Below are positions 59,342-64,000 of a stretch of DNA of 64,000 nt, piece after piece. Below the pieces are notes generated by a model, which searched no databases, had not been told where the DNA came from, and was given only the letters and a program-made list of their open reading frames with translations. This DNA comes from Asaia sp037151935 (GTDB lineage: Bacteria; Pseudomonadota; Alphaproteobacteria; Acetobacterales; Acetobacteraceae), in the NCBI RefSeq assembly GCF_051628905.1, contig NZ_CP157575.1, forward strand, positions 620,001-684,000, given 5' to 3'. The stretch's first letter is position 1, and every line of letters begins with the position of its first letter. Position numbers and translations under genes: made by a program.

Positions 59342-61234
59342 GTGAGCCTTCTGACCATCACCGATCTGACCCTGCGCATTGCCGGGCGCGTCCTTCTCGA
59401 CAACGCCTCTCTGAGCGTCGATCCGGGTCGAAAGATCGGCCTGGTGGGGCGAAACGGCGTTGGCAAATCGACACTGCTTGCCGCCATTGCCGGCGATCTG
59501 CACCCCGATGGCGGCACGATCGTCCTGTCGAACCGAGCCAGTATGGGCCGGGTCAAGCAGGAAACGCCAGAAGGCGAGGCCTCCCTCATCGAGACGGTGC
59601 TGGCAGGCGATCTGGAACGCGCCCAGCTCCTGCACGATTCCGAGACAGCATCCGACCCGACGCGCCTCGCCGATATCCACGAGCGCCTGCTCGTAATCGA
59701 CGCCCATACTGCGCCCGCACGCGCCGCGAGTATTCTCTCCGGGCTCGGCTTCGACCATGAGGCGCAGCAACGCCCTGTCTCGTCTTTCTCGGGCGGATGG
59801 CGCATGCGCGTTGCCCTCGCCACGGCGCTTTTTCTCAGCCCCGACCTGCTTCTCCTCGACGAGCCGACCAACCATCTCGACATCGAAGCGACGATCTGGC
59901 TCGAAAACTGGCTCAAGGCCTTTTCTGGCGCAGCCATCGTGGTCAGCCACGACCGCTCGCTTCTCGACAGCGTGGTCGATTCCATAGCGCATCTCGACAA
60001 GGGCAAGATCAATCTGACGCCGGGCGGTTATGACGAGTTCATCCGCATACGGACCGAGCAGGCCTTGCAACAAAACCGCGCCGCCGAGCGCCTTGCCGCC
60101 CAGCGGGCACATATGCAGTCTTTCGTCGATCGCTTCCGGGCCAAGGCGACCAAGGCGCGTCAGGCTCAGGCGCGCCTGAAGGCCCTCGCCCGCCTTCCTC
60201 AGATCGACTCAGTCGTCGAGGACAGTCCGACACGATTCTCCTTCCCGGAACCTGCCCCCCTCCCGCCACCAATGCTCAGCCTCGACAAGGTAACGGTCGG
60301 CTACGACGGACGCGCCGTGCTCTCCAATCTCTCCTGCCGCCTCGATCTCGATGATCGCATCGCGCTGCTGGGCCAGAACGGCAAGGGCAAGTCGACTTTC
60401 GCCAAACTTCTGGCGGGGCGACTGGAGCCGATTGCGGGCTCGATGCAACACTCATCGCGGCTGCGCATCGGCTATTTTGCCCAGCATCAGGGCGACGAAC
60501 TCGTTCTGACCGAAACGCCGATCGATCATATGAGCCGCGCCATGCCCGACGCGACGCCAGTCGCCGTGCGCGCGCAGCTCGACCGCTTCGGCCTGGATGC
60601 TGGCAAGGCAGAATCGCGCGTGGGTGATCTCTCAGGCGGCGAAAAAGCCCGCTTGCTTCTGGCGCTTGCAACCAGAAACGCGCCCCACCTTCTGCTGCTC
60701 GATGAACCGACCAACCATCTCGACCTGGATGCACGCGACGCCCTCATCAGGGCGTTGTGCGATTTCGAAGGCGCCGTCGTGCTGATCAGCCATGATTCGC
60801 ATCTCGTAGAATCCGTGGCCGATCGTCTCTGGCTGGTCGATGATGGAACGATCACCCCCTTCGATGAGGATATGGACGGCTATCGCAGCTGGCTGATCGA
60901 GCGCGCCAGAAAAGCCGCCAGTGAAACGCGCCTCGAAAGCGGCGCCGATAACAGCGGCCGTCGGGACCAGCGTCGCGATCGCGCCGAACTGCGTCGCGCC
61001 TTGGCGCCCCTGCGAAAGGAGGCGAAAGCTGCCGAGCATCTCATGGAGCAGCTGAGCAAAGAGCGCGCAAAAATAGAGACGCGCCTCGCAGACCCGTCTC
61101 TTTATGAAAAAAGCGATGCCAGCGAGATAACGAAACTGAACACGCGACTGGCCGCGTTGAGCGCTGAGGAACAGGCGGCAGAGGAACGCTGGCTGAACGC
61201 AGAGGCAGAGATAGAGCAGGCGAACCAGAGCTAG
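59342..61234 (+). CDS. ABC-F family ATPase
   Basis: 630 residues from the GTG at 59342 (MSLLTITDLTLRI); an ATG at 59303 is an alternative. Two complete ABC domains on one chain without membrane parts: Walker A GRNGVGKST and GQNGKGKST, ABC signatures FSGGWRMRVA and LSGGEKARLL, Walker B LLLLDEPTNHLD in both. Between them is the Arg/Lys/Gln-rich interdomain linker (about residues 235-295), and a coiled-coil tail ends the protein. ABC-F proteins act on the ribosome in translation or drug protection; a Uup/YheS-like housekeeping role is likely. Confidence 0.95.
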   Translation: MSLLTITDLTLRIAGRVLLDNASLSVDPGRKIGLVGRNGVGKSTLLAAIAGDLHPDGGTIVLSNRASMGRVKQETPEGEASLIETVLAGDLERAQLLHDSETASDPTRLADIHERLLVIDAHTAPARAASILSGLGFDHEAQQRPVSSFSGGWRMRVALATALFLSPDLLLLDEPTNHLDIEATIWLENWLKAFSGAAIVVSHDRSLLDSVVDSIAHLDKGKINLTPGGYDEFIRIRTEQALQQNRAAERLAAQRAHMQSFVDRFRAKATKARQAQARLKALARLPQIDSVVEDSPTRFSFPEPAPLPPPMLSLDKVTVGYDGRAVLSNLSCRLDLDDRIALLGQNGKGKSTFAKLLAGRLEPIAGSMQHSSRLRIGYFAQHQGDELVLTETPIDHMSRAMPDATPVAVRAQLDRFGLDAGKAESRVGDLSGGEKARLLLALATRNAPHLLLLDEPTNHLDLDARDALIRALCDFEGAVVLISHDSHLVESVADRLWLVDDGTITPFDEDMDGYRSWLIERARKAASETRLESGADNSGRRDQRRDRAELRRALAPLRKEAKAAEHLMEQLSKERAKIETRLADPSLYEKSDASEITKLNTRLAALSAEEQAAEERWLNAEAEIEQANQS

Positions 61235-61245
61235 GCGTTTTCGTT

Positions 61246-62397
61246 ATGGCCAGTACCGATTATCGAGAACGGGAAAAGATGTCCGAACATCATTCTGACG
61301 ACGCCCCGACCGCAGGGCGCGAATTGCTACAGATATTCAAAATTCTGCGTTTCACTCTCATCGTCACGATCGTCATTCTGGCGCTATGGCTTCTTGGCGA
61401 TGTGCTGATGGTTGTGTTCGCAGCGACCCTGTTTGCCGTCATCCTGCATGGGCTGGCGCGCATCCTGCGCGACAAGGCACGCGTTCCCTACCAGCTCGCG
61501 GTTGGGTTGGTGGCATTGATCATCCTGATCGCCATCGGGGCTCTGTTCTATTTCAGCGGTCCGCAGATCAGCGACCAATTCGTCAAGCTGAAGCAGGCAC
61601 TGATCACGCAGTATAGTCAACTACGTAGCCAGATGGGCACCAGCACCTGGGGACAATTCGCGCTCGACCATCTGCCGAAATCCCTCGGAGGAAACGAGCA
61701 GGGCAGTGGAGCCTCTCTCGGGGCAGGCCTCGCCAATTCGGTGACCGGTATTCTGAGCAGCGCATTCGGCCTGCTCGGTACGATTGCGGTCATCCTGATC
61801 GCCGGGCTCTATTTCGCATTGTCGCCCGCCATTTATGTCGACGGTCTTCTGCGCCTCGTTCCCGAGAGCCATCGCCCGACCGCACGCAAACTCGTCCTCA
61901 CCGCAGGCACCACGCTATGGTCATGGACCATCGGGCAGGCCTTCGACATGCTGGCGGTCGGTCTGGCTTCGGGCATCGGCCTCGGATTTCTGGGCGTGCC
62001 TCTGGCTATGGCGCTGGGCGTCGTGGCCGGGCTCTGCAACTTCATCCCCTATATTGGTGCCATTCTCGGCGCGATACCGGCTGTTCTTATCGCTCTCTCG
62101 CAGGGAACGCGCACAGGGCTGATGGTGGCAGGGCTCTACTGCGTCATCCAGTTTCTCGAAGGCAATGTGCTGGCTCCGCTCATTCAGCGGCACGCTGTAC
62201 ACATGCCCCCTGCTCTCGCCATTCTGGCTCAGACCGTATTCGGCACTATCCTCGGTGTGCCTGGGCTTATCCTTGCGTCTCCCCTCACAGCTGCGCTTCT
62301 GGCGATAGGCGATACGGCTACGGCACCACTTGAGGAGAAAATGCGTACCGGAGAGACCATGGGTGACTCGCCTTTGTCTCACGATGGTGCTGACTGA
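61246..62397 (+). CDS. AI-2E family transporter-like membrane protein
   Basis: 383 residues with about eight membrane segments. The pattern is typical of the AI-2E/PerM family: a pair of helices (LRFTLIVTIVILALWLLGDVLMVVFAATLFAVILHGLARIL), a third, a periplasmic loop, then helices including GLGFLGVPLAMALGVVAGLCNFIPYIG and FLEGNVLAPLIQRHAVHMPPALAILAQ. The family covers putative exporters and antiporters; the substrate is unknown. It starts 11 bases after the ABC-F stop, so it is probably co-transcribed. A second Met at 61279 is possible. Confidence 0.9.
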   Translation: MASTDYREREKMSEHHSDDAPTAGRELLQIFKILRFTLIVTIVILALWLLGDVLMVVFAATLFAVILHGLARILRDKARVPYQLAVGLVALIILIAIGALFYFSGPQISDQFVKLKQALITQYSQLRSQMGTSTWGQFALDHLPKSLGGNEQGSGASLGAGLANSVTGILSSAFGLLGTIAVILIAGLYFALSPAIYVDGLLRLVPESHRPTARKLVLTAGTTLWSWTIGQAFDMLAVGLASGIGLGFLGVPLAMALGVVAGLCNFIPYIGAILGAIPAVLIALSQGTRTGLMVAGLYCVIQFLEGNVLAPLIQRHAVHMPPALAILAQTVFGTILGVPGLILASPLTAALLAIGDTATAPLEEKMRTGETMGDSPLSHDGAD

Positions 62398-62806
62398 GTT
62401 CTTTACTCTTTACCCCTTACTGCACTTGACCGCGGTTTTGTTACCGCGTGCCCAGTGCGTGGAGCCGTAAACCAGCACATTCCATTTTGAACAACTCCTT
62501 CCGTCGTTTCACCTCGCGAGCCGGTATTCCTGCGAGGAGAGGCGATCTCAGCACCGGGATATTCTGCTCCACGGTCCTGTTCTGCCGCCCGACTGGCTAA
62601 GCACAGGACCCTTGCTCGAGATTCAACTGGATACTCACTGAGCGCTGAAACATTCCCGCGCGCACCTGAACCCGGCTCCCTGACACTCCATTCTTCCCCG
62701 TTTTCAGAGCATCGCTTCCGACGGTAACGGTGCGTCTCATTTTTCTCTTGCTCCTGACACTGTGTCAGCATCGCATTCTACATGCGGCACAAATGCAGGG
62801 GGTTTG
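62398..62806. other. Intergenic region before the MerR-family gene
   Basis: About 410 bases. A frame on the minus strand exists but is rich in Arg, Glu and Gly with no family-like feature, so I do not call a gene. The right end carries the candidate MerR promoter at 62748-62779. Confidence 0.5.
62748..62779 (+). promoter_or_regulatory. Candidate MerR-type promoter with spacer dyad
   Basis: A perfect dyad CTGACAC-T-GTGTCAG (62754-62768) lies between a -35-like TTGCTC (62748-62753) and a -10-like CATTCT (62774-62779), spaced 20 bases. Long spacers with the operator inside are the hallmark of promoters regulated by MerR proteins, and the gene downstream encodes one. Confidence 0.6.
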
Positions 62807-63580
62807 ATGACACGCGACAGATCGATCGGGGAGATGGCGGCTCAATGCGGGCTCTCGGCACGCAGCCTGCGTCATCTCGAAGAGAAGGGCCTGATATGCC
62901 CGAAGCGGAGCGAAGCCGGTCGTCGCGTTTACGGCGCGCAGGAAGTCGGACTTATTACGCGCGTTCTGTTGCTGCGTCAGACCGGTTACCGCCTGTCCGA
63001 AATATCATCAGCCATGCTGCACCCCTCCCTGGATGCCCGGAGCCTGGTCGAAACCCAGATCCTGCATCTGAGCGCCAAACAGAGACAGGTCACGCTCATG
63101 CTGCGACGTCTGCATGAAACACTGACCCTGCTCGAAACACACGAAGCGCCGGATGTGGATGGGCTTTGTTCCCTTATCAGAGAGGCACAGAACATTATGT
63201 CGCAGAATGATCTCAAGACAGTCGCAAAGCAGTATTTCACGGAAGAAGAGTGGGAACGCTGGCAGGAAGTGGGCAACAAGCTGTTTCCGGGCGAGGCCCG
63301 CACCCGGTACGAGCAAGAATGGTCAACGCTCCTCGACCGCATCGAAAAAGCCATTGCATCAGATGTTGCACCCGGTTCACCCGAAGCCGTTCTACTCACG
63401 CAGGAATGGATGACCCTGCAGCAGCCCATGGTCGAGGCACTCGGCAAGGAACATTGGAACAAGGCCGCCAGAATGTATGGCGATATGGCGCAATGGGAGA
63501 CCGAGACCGCCAGGGCGCCATTCAGCCAGGAAGTCTACCGCTTCATTTCAGAGACCGCCCGTCTCACCCGTGGAAGCTGA
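62807..63580 (+). CDS. MerR-family regulator with TipAS domain
   Basis: 257 residues from the ATG at 62807 (AGGGGG upstream). The MerR HTH is at residues 4-72 (IGEMAAQCGLSARSLRHLEEKGLICPKR, YGAQEVGLITRVLLLRQTGY). A coiled dimerisation helix follows (QRQVTLMLRRLHETL), then a TipA-like helical sensor domain (QYFTEEEWERWQEVG; GPGSPEAVLLTQEWMTL-like). TipAS domains bind hydrophobic antibiotics. No drug exporter is adjacent in the window. Confidence 0.9.
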   Translation: MTRDRSIGEMAAQCGLSARSLRHLEEKGLICPKRSEAGRRVYGAQEVGLITRVLLLRQTGYRLSEISSAMLHPSLDARSLVETQILHLSAKQRQVTLMLRRLHETLTLLETHEAPDVDGLCSLIREAQNIMSQNDLKTVAKQYFTEEEWERWQEVGNKLFPGEARTRYEQEWSTLLDRIEKAIASDVAPGSPEAVLLTQEWMTLQQPMVEALGKEHWNKAARMYGDMAQWETETARAPFSQEVYRFISETARLTRGS

Positions 63581-63583
63581 GCG

Positions 63584-63618
63584 AAAAGGGGGGCAGGTTT
63601 GCCCTACCCCCCTTTTTT
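63584..63618 (+). terminator. Rho-independent terminator
   Basis: AAAAGGGGGG pairs with CCCCCCTTTT around an inner GGGCA/TGCCC stem, three bases after the MerR-family stop, ending in T. Confidence 0.9.
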
Positions 63619-63679
63619 CCATTTCTCGCTGTTCCCGCGTTGCGCGTAGAAGAGACGGCGCAAGGGGGCAAAATGTGCC

Positions 63680-64000
63680 TCAGGGCACGTCCGTCTTCCG
63701 GAAACCTTGCCCGTCTATCAGATGATGGAGAAGGGCCCAGTCTTCGTCGCTGAAACTCTGCACCTTGAGACGGGCTTGAGAATTGACGCGTGTTATAGCT
63801 GTATTGTTCCAGTCAGCACCGCTGATTCCGGTCCAGAGCGCCAGTTCGAACGCCCCGCCATCCGGGTTACGACCTCTGATCACAACATCGCCCGTCGAAG
63901 GTGCGGGAGATGTGAGCGGCGCCCAATGGCTCTTATGGCCCTTGAGCCACTGATTGAGCTGCCTTGTCTCGTCCGCGTTCAGCACGCGAGTTTGCCCGGT
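63680..64000 (-). CDS. Hypothetical protein (5' end probably outside window)
   Basis: Up to 107 residues are visible, ending in GFRKTDVP. A GTG at 63985 would give a 101-residue protein, but the frame is open to the window edge, so the start is undecided. The sequence (TGDVVIRGRNPDGGAFELALWTG; SDEDWALLHHLIDG) is soluble and mixed; no family recognised. Confidence 0.55.
   Translation of the reverse strand, partial: TGQTRVLNADETRQLNQWLKGHKSHWAPLTSPAPSTGDVVIRGRNPDGGAFELALWTGISGADWNNTAITRVNSQARLKVQSFSDEDWALLHHLIDGQGFRKTDVP

Noticed and set aside
62403..62771. 122-residue minus-strand frame before the MerR gene
   Set aside because: Low-complexity Arg/Glu/Gly sequence that overlaps the candidate promoter; no similarity recognised.
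1..64000. CRISPR array, insertion sequence or prophage
   Set aside because: No regularly spaced repeats, transposase, integrase or phage structural gene was seen.

Overview
The window reads as one contiguous piece of alphaproteobacterial chromosome, GC-rich by eye. An acetic acid bacterium (Acetobacteraceae) is my best guess. It rests on gene neighbourhoods usual in Alphaproteobacteria (aroE-coaE-dnaQ, the argH / small lipoprotein / lysA / DUF4175 genes, and purMN with hdaA, ppk and ppx) and on the style of the proteins. No genus can be assigned from the sequence alone. I see no rRNA, CRISPR array, transposase or phage gene. Two tandem tRNA-Arg genes and a roughly 700-base gene-poor stretch behind them are the only places that look like an integration or rearrangement point.

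Layout. 1-7 kb: a LysR regulator cut by the window edge, a YitT-type membrane protein with an in-frame 12-base tandem repeat, a cysteine hydrolase, der, a BamB-like lipoprotein, a YfgM-like protein (one minus-strand operon), and a class A beta-lactamase with a Tat-like signal. 7-15 kb: a long minus-strand run with an N-formylglutamate amidohydrolase-like gene, aroE, coaE, dnaQ, two glycosyltransferases, an asparagine synthetase and dihydroorotase. 15-28 kb: argH with a 45-residue LptM-like lipoprotein, gluQ, an HNH protein, an ArsC/Spx-like protein, guaA, a lipoprotein, two tRNA-Arg(ACG), a single-domain response regulator, a secreted trypsin-like protease, cdd, lysA and a DUF4175 protein.

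28-44 kb is the accessory, metabolically distinctive part. A TonB-dependent receptor and a possible small RNA converge on an eight-gene minus-strand operon with overlapping or nearly touching genes: a secreted HAD acid phosphatase, a flavoprotein monooxygenase-like protein, HpxX, HpxY, HpxW, PuuE, UraD and UraH. Diverging from it are a TetR regulator with a perfect inverted repeat just upstream, an allantoate/N-carbamoyl amidohydrolase, an MFS exporter on the other strand and an omega-aminotransferase. Together these could take nucleotides or purines through urate, 5-hydroxyisourate, OHCU, allantoin and allantoate to oxamate-type end products. No recognisable uricase is present, and the flavoprotein is the natural candidate for that step.

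44-64 kb: a polyphosphate operon (ppk1, ppx, with a CDP-diacylglycerol diphosphatase behind it), hdaA divergent from purMN, a GT2/DUF2142 glycosylation pair, a sugar isomerase divergent from a sugar porter, a P-loop protein, a DMT exporter, an orphan protein, ndk, an ABC-F ATPase, an AI-2E family membrane protein, a MerR/TipA regulator with a dyad inside its candidate promoter, and a hypothetical gene cut by the right edge.

Functions are read from motifs and whole-protein resemblance recognised by eye; no database search was run. Several starts were moved inward from the longest open frame where a Shine-Dalgarno sequence or the family's usual N-terminus argued for it; this is stated per gene.
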